From the NCBI RefSeq assembly GCF_900156575.1, contig NZ_FTNY01000003.1, positions 789,133-853,132 on the forward strand: a stretch of DNA of 64,000 nt. Direction: 5' to 3'. The translations under genes were made by a program, and so were the position numbers. How positions within the stretch are numbered: the first letter of the stretch is position 1; each line of letters begins with the position of its first letter. Below the pieces are notes generated by a model. The model was given only the letters and a program-made list of their open reading frames with translations, searched no databases and was not told where the DNA came from. Source of the DNA: Chryseobacterium shigense (GTDB lineage Bacteria; Bacteroidota; Bacteroidia; Flavobacteriales; Weeksellaceae). Positions 55,207 to 64,000 of the stretch are shown piece by piece.

Positions 55207-57060
55207 CTATTTCTTAATAAAAGTCTTCGTCAGCGACTTTTTGCTTCCGTTCATTTTCATAAAATACATTCCTGCGGGTAGACCCTGAATGCTTATTTTT
55301 TCGTTATAAGTTCCGTTGGATGATTTTAGAGAGGTCGTTGAAATTAATGCTCCCTTAGCATCGATGATTTCTGCTTTAATTTCCTTATCATCAGACTGAT
55401 ACTGAATGCTGATGCTTTCTGAAGCCGGGTTTGGATAAAGTCTGAAATCATCCGTTTTTGCTTTAGTATCCTTTACAGCCAAAGCACCGTTAGCACATAC
55501 CGGAATACGGTTCACCCCATCGATTCCCCATGATGACTGTACCGGAATACACATCCAGTTCAGAACGGTAGGGAAATGATCCGTTTCTCTCGTTGTTGAG
55601 GTGTAATCATATATTTTAAATACGTTGGTAGTCCCTGCAGCATAAGCCGGAGATCCGGTTACGGCAAGGTTGTTGGCATTCGGGCTTGAATCGGCCAGCG
55701 TGTTTCCTGATGTTCCGTTGCATTTCCAGTCCGCCAGCAACTGGGCATAATAAGGATGCGAAGAAGTAATATCCTGGTTCGCCCAGTTAACGATCACATC
55801 ATTCGGAAGAGCAGATTTCCAGACTCTGATATCTTTATAGGAGGCAGCAAGATTCTCACCATAGACATTGGTTCCGTCCTGATTGATAGTAAATGGCAGC
55901 CCGGAATCTATATTTCCAATGGTATTCATTTTAGCAAAAGTCACCGGAACACCATCTTCGTACAGGGTTACAAGACCGTCTCTGTCAAAACTTACGGCAA
56001 TATGTTTCCATTTTCCTGTTTCCACTTTTCCACCGGTCAGGTCAATTCTGTTCGTTCCGTCACCGATATTCATTTTGAAATTTTGTCCCGAGCTTCCGGA
56101 GATCACAAAACCTTTATTTCTTCCGTTCGCCCAGTTTTTATTACTCATCATCACCGGATCGCTTGAATAGGCTGCATTCGGTTTTACCCAGAATTCAATC
56201 GTGAAATCCTGAGTGGCCCCGAAATTAAACGGAGTCTGATTAGCCGGTTTTGCATAGGTACCTGCCGGAAAGCTAAGCTGGTTAAACGTTTTATTGGATT
56301 CCAGAATGGTTTTACTGATCTGCTGAGGCGTAAATCCCGGATTGGAATAGATATTAAAGATATTTCGCTCCGAAAGGTTTCCGCCACCGTGAGAGCTTTG
56401 AATAGCCCCATGATCTGTTGTTAAGACCACCAACCAGTCTTCATTGCTGTATGTTGGCCTGTTTTTCATAGCATTTACAATCTCTCCGATATAAGTATCC
56501 GTAGTCTGAATTGAGGCAACATACTGAGGAACCGTGCCTGCAAATCCGTAAGAATGTCCTGCGTGGTCCACATCGTCAAAATCCACAAAAAGAATATCAG
56601 GATTGTCATTCTGCATGGCATTCACGGCTGCATTTTTTACGGCCAGGTCTGATCCAAGATTGCTTTTTACGTCAGCGGTCTTTACAATCTTGTCATTAAG
56701 CGGAGCCCAATTAACCAGGGACATCGTTCTTAAGTTGGGATTATAAGTTTCAGCTCTTGTTAAGAAGTCAGGATAGTTCACATAGTTTGGGCTGGTGAAA
56801 TTGTTGTCCTGAACATTGTGTTTCGTGTGCCATACACCGGTAAGCATGGTGCTCCAGCCGTTTCCGCTCCATGTCGTGGCGGCACACAGACCATCAAGGG
56901 AGTAAATGGATTGATTGACAAGGCTTTGGATGTTTGGAATGTTGCTGGACATCATCACATCTGCACGGCATCCGTCGATACCGATAAATAGAACTTTCTT
57001 GGTCTGAGCTTCAAAGAAACAGCTCATAAGAACGGCCATTGAGAATAGTTTTGTTTTCAT
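55207..57060 (-). CDS. Secreted alkaline-phosphatase-fold phosphodiesterase with LamG and type IX sorting domain
   Basis: A 617-residue exported enzyme. After a signal peptide (about 1-20) comes a nucleotide pyrophosphatase/phosphodiesterase-type domain (about 22-265): metal Asp in GIDGCRAD, a Thr nucleophile expected near ATTWSGNGWSTML (about 62-74), FVDFDDVDHAGHSYGF (about 154-169) and TTDHGAIQSSHGG (about 214-226). A LamG/concanavalin-like domain follows (about 270-430), and the end (LYPNPASESISIQY ... GMYFMKMNGSKKSLTKTFIKK) is a type A type IX sorting domain. Substrate may be a phosphodiester lipid head group or phosphonate ester, suggested only by the neighbouring genes. Confidence 0.88.
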   Translation of the reverse strand: MKTKLFSMAVLMSCFFEAQTKKVLFIGIDGCRADVMMSSNIPNIQSLVNQSIYSLDGLCAATTWSGNGWSTMLTGVWHTKHNVQDNNFTSPNYVNYPDFLTRAETYNPNLRTMSLVNWAPLNDKIVKTADVKSNLGSDLAVKNAAVNAMQNDNPDILFVDFDDVDHAGHSYGFAGTVPQYVASIQTTDTYIGEIVNAMKNRPTYSNEDWLVVLTTDHGAIQSSHGGGNLSERNIFNIYSNPGFTPQQISKTILESNKTFNQLSFPAGTYAKPANQTPFNFGATQDFTIEFWVKPNAAYSSDPVMMSNKNWANGRNKGFVISGSSGQNFKMNIGDGTNRIDLTGGKVETGKWKHIAVSFDRDGLVTLYEDGVPVTFAKMNTIGNIDSGLPFTINQDGTNVYGENLAASYKDIRVWKSALPNDVIVNWANQDITSSHPYYAQLLADWKCNGTSGNTLADSSPNANNLAVTGSPAYAAGTTNVFKIYDYTSTTRETDHFPTVLNWMCIPVQSSWGIDGVNRIPVCANGALAVKDTKAKTDDFRLYPNPASESISIQYQSDDKEIKAEIIDAKGALISTTSLKSSNGTYNEKISIQGLPAGMYFMKMNGSKKSLTKTFIKK

Positions 57061-57085
57061 GGGGATAAAGGGTTTTGAAAAAGAA

Positions 57086-57147
57086 ATGTTTACAAATAGT
57101 AATTTTATTTTTAACTATTGTAAAATTAATTTACTATTTGTAAACAT
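57086..57147. promoter_or_regulatory. 17-bp inverted repeat upstream of the phosphodiesterase gene
   Basis: ATGTTTACAAATAGTAA (57086-57102) and TTACTATTTGTAAACAT (57131-57147) are exact reverse complements 28 bases apart, with a weaker third box TTAACTATTGTAAAA near 57111. It begins 26 bases upstream of the start codon. The 15-base core TTACTATTTGTAAAC recurs at 63818-63832. Confidence 0.6.
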
Positions 57148-57554
57148 GTGTAAACTTAAAGTTAAGAAATTGATAACTAAATGTTTAAGGTTTTTAAACA
57201 CAAACAGCACAAATACCTTCACGAATTTCCACGAATCATAAAGTGGTGTTATTTGTGAAAAATATTAGTGCCATTAGTGTTCACTGGACTGTTTAAATTT
57301 GTAATAAAATCAAACATTAAGGCATTAAGAGATTCATAACATTGAGTTTAAAGACTTATTAAGAATATCTCCGATATTTCATTAAGGCTGCTGCTTCATT
57401 TTGCCAGCGGCAAATTCTTAATTCTTCTTTTTTTACCCAATCAACTTAACTTCTTAATGTTAAAAAAAGATAAGCTAAGCGACCTGTTTATTCAGATTAT
57501 ATTTTAAAATTAAAAGATGAGGCTGAAAAAAGTAAGTATAATTTGAAAGAAGAG
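57148..57554. repeat. Gene-free gap with decayed repeats
   Basis: Between the HAD gene and the phosphodiesterase operator. At about 57190-57300 lies a repeat-like stretch (AAACACAAACAGCACAAAT ... CACGAATTTCCACGAATC ... TTAGTGCCATTAGTG) of a kind common between flavobacterial genes. At 57312-57461 lies the second element with AAACATTAAG / CTTAATGTT ends. No gene is supported. Confidence 0.5.
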
Positions 57555-58223
57555 TTAAAGTATATCTTCAGCCTCAGAAATCGTATTAAAAATATAATCA
57601 GGATGTGCCTTTTCCAGCTCCGTCCTGCTTTGTGCTCCGGAAAGAACAGCGATCGTCAGTCCGCAGCCTGCATTTTTCCCTTCTTCAATATCGATCACAG
57701 AGTCACCTGCTTTTAAAACCTTTTCCGGCTCAGTGATATTGAATTTTTTCATCGCAAGATTGATCATATCAGGGCTCGGGCGGCTTTCTGAAACATCGTC
57801 TGCGGTGATCAGCGCATCGAAGTGTATATTTTCCTTCCATTGTAATTTATCCAAAAGCTGATGGGCAATCTCGGAAGTATAACCGGTGTTGAGAACCACT
57901 TTTTTATGCTGAGCTTTCATCTTTAAAAGAAAGTTTTCGGTCCCGTTGATAGGCTTCACTTCCAGTTTTTGGTAAGCTTCTTTTAACTGTTCCGAAAAGT
58001 TTTGGAAAATAACGGAAGCATCCTTTTCATTGCCCCCGATTTCCTTCAGTAAACTGGTGATGGCTTCCAGCTTTTCCATTCCTGCACAGCTTGAAAGCAC
58101 GTTTTCTAACGTCACATGGTAGCCGTGATTATTCACAGCCTGCGTTAAAGTTTTGTACACTACATTGTCTTCGTCAATCGTTGTTCCGGCCATATCCAGA
58201 ACCAGTAATTCTATATTCTTCAT
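57555..58223 (-). CDS. Phosphonatase-like HAD hydrolase
   Basis: A 222-residue HAD enzyme of the phosphonatase-like group. Motif I is LVLDMAGTTIDEDNVVYKTL (about 7-26, with the D-x-A-G-T-T pattern of phosphonoacetaldehyde hydrolase), motif II LNTGYTSE (about 115-122), the loop SRPSPDM (about 148-154) and motif III KAGDSVIDIEEGKNAG (about 167-182). Relatives break C-P bonds or dephosphorylate phosphonate-derived compounds. It follows the FAD oxidoreductase gene by six bases, the pairing on which the TIGR03351/TIGR03364 families were defined. Confidence 0.88.
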   Translation of the reverse strand: MKNIELLVLDMAGTTIDEDNVVYKTLTQAVNNHGYHVTLENVLSSCAGMEKLEAITSLLKEIGGNEKDASVIFQNFSEQLKEAYQKLEVKPINGTENFLLKMKAQHKKVVLNTGYTSEIAHQLLDKLQWKENIHFDALITADDVSESRPSPDMINLAMKKFNITEPEKVLKAGDSVIDIEEGKNAGCGLTIAVLSGAQSRTELEKAHPDYIFNTISEAEDIL

Positions 58224-58229
58224 TGAAAT

Positions 58230-59384
58230 TTATGCGTAAATTTTATCTATATTAAATTTGGAAAAGCCTCCGCTTCCCGTCATTCCTTTGCCTCCGATCC
58301 CTGTTACGATGTAGATATTCGGGGAAGGATTGTGTTCAAAAATATCTTTTGTCTTGCACTGGGAATAGATCCCGAACCATCTCCTCTGAATTTCATAGGT
58401 AGGAAGGTCTATAATTTTTTTGGCTTCGTGAATCATGAACTCGTCGATTTCCATATTCAGATCGTAGCCAAGATCATCGGCGTTTTTAGCATCTGCATAT
58501 TCATGGGAGTCGCCCAGAATGATAGATCCGTCAAGTGCCTGTTTGAATAAAATATGAACCCCATACTTCTTTTCAAAAGATTTCGGATCTTCTGATGCCT
58601 TGATTTTTTCAAAAGATGCACATTCACTGAACGATTCATATCTTCTGATGGAAAGTCCTGTAAGAATATTTCCCGGAAGCGAATAAATGCCCTGTGGCTT
58701 TGTCTGAAGCATTTGCAGCTTACTCACTTCTAAATCGCTTTCATCAAATACTTTAGGGTATAATGTTTTGAATTCATGGCCTCCGCAGATCATGATTTTC
58801 GATGCTGTAAATTCTGTTCCGTCTGCACTTATGGCGACGCAGTTCTGGCCGTTTTCACCCGTTTCAATAATTGTGGTATTGTAGAAAATCTGAAGTCCCA
58901 GTTTTTCCTGCAACAGCTTGTGAAGCTTGACGATCATATCAGCAGAGTCTACCGAAAGTTCCTGCGGAAAAAAAAGTCCTCCTTTGCAGTAATCCGAACG
59001 GAGGCCATCAAATTTCTTGATGCAGTCGTTTTTAGATAACAGAACGGATTCGTAATCATTATTTCTGTTGATTTCATACAGCTCTTCAATCAGCTGTATT
59101 TCCTCATCATTCGAAGCGATATATACGGAACCGTTTTTTCTTATGGTAAGATCTGCCTGGGCGTGAAGTTCGTTATAAATGGCCAGACTTTCTCTTCCGT
59201 AGTTCTGCCAAGTAAGATCCATTCCGGAGGGAACTACCTGTCCGAAATTTCTCACCGTTGCGCCCTGAGGAACGGAATTCCTTTCCAGTATAGCGACCTT
59301 AAGACCTCTTTTTAGGGCATGATAGGCGTGGAATGTTCCCAGAATTCCTCCTCCCACAACGATTAAATCAAATTTTGCTGTCAT
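58230..59384 (-). CDS. FAD-dependent oxidoreductase of the TIGR03364 type
   Basis: A 384-residue DAO-family flavoenzyme. The FAD-binding VVGGGILGTFHAYHA is at residues 9-23, NSVPQGATVRNFGQVVPSGMD follows (about 36-56), and the C-terminal TGIGGKGMTGSGG (about 362-374) closes the flavin site. TIGR03364 enzymes occur with phosphonatase-like HAD proteins and are thought to deaminate an aminoethylphosphonate relative. The start is two bases after the transporter stop, so the gene is in the phosphonate-type operon. Confidence 0.9.
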   Translation of the reverse strand: MTAKFDLIVVGGGILGTFHAYHALKRGLKVAILERNSVPQGATVRNFGQVVPSGMDLTWQNYGRESLAIYNELHAQADLTIRKNGSVYIASNDEEIQLIEELYEINRNNDYESVLLSKNDCIKKFDGLRSDYCKGGLFFPQELSVDSADMIVKLHKLLQEKLGLQIFYNTTIIETGENGQNCVAISADGTEFTASKIMICGGHEFKTLYPKVFDESDLEVSKLQMLQTKPQGIYSLPGNILTGLSIRRYESFSECASFEKIKASEDPKSFEKKYGVHILFKQALDGSIILGDSHEYADAKNADDLGYDLNMEIDEFMIHEAKKIIDLPTYEIQRRWFGIYSQCKTKDIFEHNPSPNIYIVTGIGGKGMTGSGGFSKFNIDKIYA

Positions 59385-59386
59385 TG

Positions 59387-60694
59387 TTATTTTAATTTAT
59401 AAAACTTCGACGGATCGAAATTGATGAATTGATTAGAATTTGAATTCGGTTTTGCCTTTTTTTTGAAAGCTAAAAAAGCTGTAACCGAAAGAATAAGAAC
59501 GGCGGCTGTAATGATATAATTTAAATGAATATAAAAATTAAGCCACGAAGTCTGCGCAGAACCGAAGTTCTTGTACAGCAGGATCAGTACACTTCCGAGG
59601 TAACCGAAAGAATCCACGGTATAAATCAGGAACCCTACATTTCCTTTGATGTCAAAAGCGGCGATCATCCGGTCAAAATAAATTCCGTTGAAAGGAATAT
59701 AGCAGATATACATACCAAAACCTGAGATCACCATCCACAGAAAAGGAGATAATGCAGCATTCTGGAACAGATACGTTGACAATCCTACCGTCAGAATCCC
59801 TCCAAAAAGGATATAATGGTAGTAGGCAAATGCTTTTTTATTGTTTTTCACCTTGACCATAAAGCTTAAGATGAGAAGCACCATGATCGCAATCGGAATT
59901 TCTGTGAGGGTAAAAATAGAACTGTCAAAACTAAAATGCAGACCATCCCAGATCTCTCGGTTGAAATTATCCCTGAAATCCCTTAAAACGGTTAAGCAGA
60001 CATACAGGAAAATAATGCATACAATCGGAATGAAAAACCTGCGGATCAGTGCCCTTCTTTCTGTACGGTCCAAAGGTTGTCTTTTGTTTTTAAGCAAAAT
60101 ATCTTCTTCCGTAGGTTTGGGAATTCTCTCTAAAAGAAGAGCGAAAATAATCAGGGGAATAATGAAAACCAATCCGGTGCAGAACGGCATCCAGAATTCC
60201 GAAACAGGAAAAGTATCCATGATAGACTTCCCGACCGATTTTGTAAATCCTGAAGAAACCACAAAGCTTGTACACAGGAAAAGTCCGATGATTTCTGTCG
60301 TTTTCCGGCCTTCAATATAAGAGAATACAATTCCCCAGATCATTCCCAACGGAATCCCATTGATCAACATAAAGAAGATATTGTAAGGAGCGGGAACAGC
60401 TGCGAATCCAAGTAAGGCAAGCTCTGCCACTCCAATGAAAGCCAGTAAATAGACGATTCTTTTTTCAGGTTTCAGCTCTGAAATAAATTTGATCCCGATA
60501 AATTTCGAAATGAAATACCCCACCGCCTGTGCAATGATGATCAGGATTTTATAATCAACCCCGAAATAGGCGAGTCCTTCAAAAGAAGCTACCGTAAAGG
60601 GTTTCCTGAAACCGTACATGCAGAAGTAAACACCGAAAGCAGCCAGGGCAGCCTTCAGTGTTACTAATGTTTTTTTATGGATACTTTGTGCCAT
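59387..60694 (-). CDS. DUF5690 family MFS-type transporter
   Basis: A 435-residue membrane protein with about 12 helices. The N terminus (AALAAFGVYFCMYGFRKPFTVASF) and NGIPLGMIWGIVFSYIEGR (about 112-130) match the Bacteroidota DUF5690 group in the major facilitator superfamily; the R-K-P motif in helix 1 recalls organophosphate transporters, though that is inference. The C-terminal tail is hydrophilic and Asn/Ser-rich. It lies ten bases after the TonB receptor and would carry the imported compound across the inner membrane. Confidence 0.88.
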   Translation of the reverse strand: MAQSIHKKTLVTLKAALAAFGVYFCMYGFRKPFTVASFEGLAYFGVDYKILIIIAQAVGYFISKFIGIKFISELKPEKRIVYLLAFIGVAELALLGFAAVPAPYNIFFMLINGIPLGMIWGIVFSYIEGRKTTEIIGLFLCTSFVVSSGFTKSVGKSIMDTFPVSEFWMPFCTGLVFIIPLIIFALLLERIPKPTEEDILLKNKRQPLDRTERRALIRRFFIPIVCIIFLYVCLTVLRDFRDNFNREIWDGLHFSFDSSIFTLTEIPIAIMVLLILSFMVKVKNNKKAFAYYHYILFGGILTVGLSTYLFQNAALSPFLWMVISGFGMYICYIPFNGIYFDRMIAAFDIKGNVGFLIYTVDSFGYLGSVLILLYKNFGSAQTSWLNFYIHLNYIITAAVLILSVTAFLAFKKKAKPNSNSNQFINFDPSKFYKLK

Positions 60695-60704
60695 TGATGA
60701 TGGT

Positions 60705-63530
60705 TTAGAAGTTCAGTTTTATTCCAAGGTTACATCGTACGCCGTAATATTCTACCTGTTCAGGACGGTCTTCATTCTTTCCGAAATGATAGATCAAAGG
60801 TTTGTTCAGGATGTTGTTCACATCGGCATACAGCATCAGGTGTTTTGTGAATTGGTAGGATCCTCCGAAATCTAAGCTGCTGTATTTCCCGTAATACGAA
60901 TCATTGATGTCGTCTTCAGCATATTCTACGGCGTATTTTCCTTTGTAATTATAAGCCAGTCTTGCATTGAATCCTTTTTTCTCAAAGAAAACCTGTACGT
61001 TATACAATTGCTTGGCCTGATAAGGAAGCGCTACCTTTCTTCCGCTTGGTTTTTCCATTTCCGAAGTCATGAACGTGGCGTTCAGCTGTGTTCCGAAATA
61101 CTGAAGAAAGCCTGGTAAAAAGTCGAATCTTCTGTTGATTCCAAGCTCAACACCACCCAACCATGCTGCATTACCGTTATTTGGTGCTGTAAACTGTACA
61201 CCCGTCATTCCATTATAGTTTCCGATGAAAGAATCCTGGAAAATTGGGTCCGTGATCGATTTATAGAAAACACCTCCGCTTACGATCCCGACATTGGAGA
61301 AATAATATTCTCCCATCAGGTCAAAATTCAGTGAATACGTTGGATTAAGGTTTGGGTTTCCACCTTTGAATTCATTGTCTGCTTCGCTGTACGTTCCGCC
61401 CGGTGTAATATCCCCGAAGTTCGGTCTTGAAAACGTTCTGGTTGCTGCAAAACGAAGGTTGGTTTTATCGTTCAAAGCATATTTGATGTGGAGCATTGGA
61501 AGAACGGCCAGGTATTTTTTGGTATGCTCAACGGGTGTCAGAACATCCTCAACGACATTATATCCTTTTACTCTTGTATTGGTATTGGATAATCTGATTC
61601 CTCCTAAAATCGTGATCTTGTCGCTCAGTTTATACGTTCCCATTCCGTAAGCATCAGCATGTTTCTCAAAAACATCGAAGTTTCTTCCCAATGCTTTATT
61701 GTATTCTAAAGCTTCAGAATCGGTAGGGTTGATCTTCAGATTTCCCTGGTTCTGGATCCAGAACTGATCCATACCTGTGGTAGAAAGCACCGGCCCGAAA
61801 GTGTTCCCGATATGGGTATTCATTTCACTTAAATATTTTGGTCCGTTCGCCTGTGTGGTGATGTAGGGAGCATAATCAGACAGAAGAGGAGCTGTTCCAC
61901 CGTTCCAGTTATAGAAAATATCGGAGAATCTGGCGTTTCTTTCTTTGTCTCTGTATTTGAATCCGTATTTTAAAGTCAGCTTATCTGATGCATTGATCTC
62001 ATGATTGAAGGCTGCTACGATTTTATCTTTTTCCTCAACAAAAACTTTGTAGAATTCAAGGTCTGTAAATCTCATCTGCGAAGCATCCATTTTAAAGCCC
62101 GGATCACTGTAGAACCCAAATAAAGCATCTGGATTTTTATAGTCTAATTTTCCGCCATCTGCTTTCCAGTAGGCTCTAGGCCCGCTTCCATGGTTGGAAA
62201 TATAATCAGGATTAATACCTACTCCGGATTGAGTGTATTTAATCACATAATAGGAATTGTTTTGCTTGTCAGGAATGTTCCCGTACTTAAAACGGTTGTC
62301 ATAATAGGATAGATCCCAGTCGATTTTTCCTTTATTTAAAGTATGAACTCCACCTAAAGATATAGAAGTAAGTTCGGTGATCAGTAAGTTGTGGATATTC
62401 TGAAGTTCCACTCTTGCCGTATTATTCGCAGAACTGAATTTATCAAATCTGATTCTGTGTTTGTAATGCGTTTCATCATCCGAAAGTGTTCCGTACATTC
62501 CTTTTACATAGAATGTGTTTTTTGGAGAAAGAACATATTCAAAAGCGGCATTCACACCCGTTGTTTTTCTGACCCCGTTGTAGTCACGGAGCTCCATTCG
62601 GAAAACACCTTCGTCACCACTTCTTCTTGCTTCAAAATTATCTGTAGACCAGTTTCTGATGAAGTGCGCCAAATTGAAAAGATATCCGAATTTTTTATCT
62701 TTCGTCCGGCCTCCGTAAAGAAGTCCAAGGTTGTAAACCCCTTTATCAGCTTTAGCATTGTAACCGCTTCCAATGGTCGCTTTGAACTCTGTTTTCATGG
62801 GTGGCGTTTTCGTAATAAAGTTGACTCCACCTCCGATTCCGTCAGCCTCCATATCAGGGGTAAACGACTTATTCACATGAACATAGGAGATAAGCTCGGT
62901 AGGGAAGAAGTCAAATGCGGTTGCTCTGGAAGTGGTTTCTTCCTCTGCAGTAGGCAACCTGTTACCGTTGATGGTTGTTGAGGCCCAAAATGGAGGAAGT
63001 CCTCTTAAAGAAACAAATCTTCCTTCGCCCTGGTCTCTTTCGATGGAAACGCCCTGAACACGCTGAACGGTTTCTGCCGCATTTCTGTCCGGAAGTTTTC
63101 CAATTCCGTCTGATGCGATGACATTGGTAATATTCACCGAGTTTTTCTGAAAGTTTAAAGCTCTAGCTTCCGTATTCTTCAAAGTTCCGGTTACCACAAC
63201 TTCGTCAATGTTCTTTCTCTGTTGGGATAATTTGACAGCACCTAAATCTACCGTTTCTCCGGATTTCACATCTACATTGATGTCTGCTGTTTCGTAACCG
63301 ATATAGCTTATCTGTAAATTATACTGCCCTTCTTTGATATCATTCACCGTGAATTTTCCATCAATATCTGTAGCGGTATTTTTTGATAAACCTTTTATTT
63401 TGACTGACGCGCCGGGAAGGGGTTGGCTGTCGTCAAAAACAGTTCCTATAATTAACTGCTTCTGCGCTGACACAAAAAAGATCAAACAGACAAAAGCAAG
63501 GGTCAATAATTTCTCTAATTGGGTCCTCAT
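60705..63530 (-). CDS. TonB-dependent receptor
   Basis: A 941-residue outer-membrane receptor. The ATG at 63530 gives a standard signal peptide (RTQLEKLLTLAFVCLIFFVSAQ); an 11-residue longer start is rejected. A CarboxypepD_reg-like domain (about 22-105, IIGTVFDDSQPLPGASVKIKGL), a plug (about 115-245, with VVVTGTLKNTEARAL and RVQGVSIERDQGEGRFVSLRGLP) and a 22-strand-type barrel ending in GVRCNLGIKLNF follow. EVVVTGT region is the usual post-TonB-box element. First gene of the operon receptor - DUF5690 - FAD enzyme - HAD; likely takes up an organophosphonate or related compound. Confidence 0.93.
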   Translation of the reverse strand: MRTQLEKLLTLAFVCLIFFVSAQKQLIIGTVFDDSQPLPGASVKIKGLSKNTATDIDGKFTVNDIKEGQYNLQISYIGYETADINVDVKSGETVDLGAVKLSQQRKNIDEVVVTGTLKNTEARALNFQKNSVNITNVIASDGIGKLPDRNAAETVQRVQGVSIERDQGEGRFVSLRGLPPFWASTTINGNRLPTAEEETTSRATAFDFFPTELISYVHVNKSFTPDMEADGIGGGVNFITKTPPMKTEFKATIGSGYNAKADKGVYNLGLLYGGRTKDKKFGYLFNLAHFIRNWSTDNFEARRSGDEGVFRMELRDYNGVRKTTGVNAAFEYVLSPKNTFYVKGMYGTLSDDETHYKHRIRFDKFSSANNTARVELQNIHNLLITELTSISLGGVHTLNKGKIDWDLSYYDNRFKYGNIPDKQNNSYYVIKYTQSGVGINPDYISNHGSGPRAYWKADGGKLDYKNPDALFGFYSDPGFKMDASQMRFTDLEFYKVFVEEKDKIVAAFNHEINASDKLTLKYGFKYRDKERNARFSDIFYNWNGGTAPLLSDYAPYITTQANGPKYLSEMNTHIGNTFGPVLSTTGMDQFWIQNQGNLKINPTDSEALEYNKALGRNFDVFEKHADAYGMGTYKLSDKITILGGIRLSNTNTRVKGYNVVEDVLTPVEHTKKYLAVLPMLHIKYALNDKTNLRFAATRTFSRPNFGDITPGGTYSEADNEFKGGNPNLNPTYSLNFDLMGEYYFSNVGIVSGGVFYKSITDPIFQDSFIGNYNGMTGVQFTAPNNGNAAWLGGVELGINRRFDFLPGFLQYFGTQLNATFMTSEMEKPSGRKVALPYQAKQLYNVQVFFEKKGFNARLAYNYKGKYAVEYAEDDINDSYYGKYSSLDFGGSYQFTKHLMLYADVNNILNKPLIYHFGKNEDRPEQVEYYGVRCNLGIKLNF

Positions 63531-64000
63531 TTTTACATATATTAAATTTTCACTGCAAATCAAGCTAATAATTTTAATATATATAAATATTTTGTATTAA
63601 GTATTATTTAACAAATCAGGGCAATTTGTTACTTATATTTTACTGTATTTACCTTTTGGGAAATGAAAAATAAAGTGATACTTAGTCCTCAAATATCTTT
63701 ATTACAGAGCGTTTTAGTTTAATTGATGAAATGTTTCCTGAATGAGAATTTTAGACAGAGATAGTCTTGTGGGTTAACATAACGTTAATTTTAGAGGTAA
63801 ACAGAAAATTATAAATTTTACTATTTGTAAACTTTTTGTCCTAATAAATAAGAAAGCTTATCTAAAATGTGAACCTAAAAACGGAACATTTCTACGTGCT
63901 AACCGTGTCAAGGTTCAAAACCTTGACATTCTATGTTAATTGCCAACTTTTAAAAGTTAAAATATTTATATTTTATTAATAATTGTGTTGATATTGTATT
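63531..64000. other. Right-edge intergenic region
   Basis: 470 AT-rich bases upstream of the TonB receptor with no supported gene. It carries the motif copy TTACTATTTGTAAAC (63818-63832) and the palindrome at 63907-63927. Confidence 0.5.
63907..63927. repeat. 9-bp perfect hairpin GTCAAGGTT-CAA-AACCTTGAC
   Basis: A perfect stem with three-base loop and no T tract, so either a repeat element or an operator rather than a terminator. Confidence 0.6.

Noticed and set aside
55207..57060. Classical periplasmic alkaline phosphatase (PhoA)
   Set aside because: The motif set (GIDGCRAD, expected Thr nucleophile, TTDHG) fits nucleotide pyrophosphatase/phosphodiesterases better than PhoA with its DSA serine.
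63907..63927. Intrinsic terminator
   Set aside because: A clean stem-loop but no T tract follows on either strand.

Overview
The window comes from an AT-rich flavobacterium, most likely Chryseobacterium or a close relative (Weeksellaceae, Bacteroidota). The evidence is a SprE/PorW type IX secretion lipoprotein, a secreted enzyme with a type IX C-terminal sorting domain, two large TonB-dependent outer-membrane proteins, a GLPGLI protein, a DUF5690 transporter, DUF4421 and DUF3127 proteins, and many promoters with the Bacteroidota -7 element TAnnTTTG. Genus assignment is inference from protein flavour; no rRNA gene is present.

Region 1 (1-18.4 kb) is mostly core genome: RNase R, a LysE-type exporter, an S66 peptidase, YraN, an SDR oxidoreductase, TsaB, SprE, the Maf/KdsC-like/DUF2520 operon, an ECF sigma factor operon and LepA.

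Region 2 (18.4-27.6 kb) is the most striking part: an apparent NAD/ADP-ribose operon. A divergently placed-in-tandem Nudix plus winged-helix regulator (NrtR type) is followed by NADAR, a small helical protein, a vWA protein, a shortened adenylosuccinate-synthetase-like protein, a possible ADP-ribosyltransferase-fold protein, a TARG1/DarG-like macro protein, an unknown AT-rich gene, a MacroD-type macro protein, a class III-like sirtuin, an ADP-ribosylglycohydrolase, KptA and a metallophosphoesterase, then a terminator. Four copies of a 19-bp near-palindrome (consensus close to TTGTGTAnnnATAACRCAA) lie over the regulator promoter, on both sides of the operon promoter, and before the second gene. 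Together these suggest a repressor-controlled system that makes, reads or removes ADP-ribose marks or repairs RNA ends. Individual families are known; this assembly and its operator set are what deserve attention.

Region 3 (27.8-46 kb) holds an M14 peptidase, a Cys-rich protein pair, a cupin/JmjC-like protein, an outer-membrane receptor plus GLPGLI protein with a duplication scar around a small secreted Cys peptide, FeoA-FeoB-Cys-rich iron import, DUF4421, GlmM, a TPR protein, EamA and Aat, and a DUF3127 OB-fold protein with an SSB-like acidic tail.

Region 4 (46.2-51.7 kb) is an accessory segment bounded by two identical tRNA-Leu(TAG) genes. It carries tRNA-Gly and tRNA-Leu(TAA), a transposase-like HTH gene, two secreted proteins sharing a repeated module, and an orphan gene.

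Region 5 (51.9-64 kb) has a MocR-type regulator with a two-box direct-repeat operator candidate, a repeat-rich gap, a GNAT enzyme, and what looks like a phosphonate scavenging locus: TonB receptor, DUF5690 transporter, TIGR03364-type FAD oxidoreductase, phosphonatase-like HAD enzyme, and a secreted type IX phosphodiesterase/phosphatase with LamG domain. A 15-bp motif recurs at both ends of that locus.
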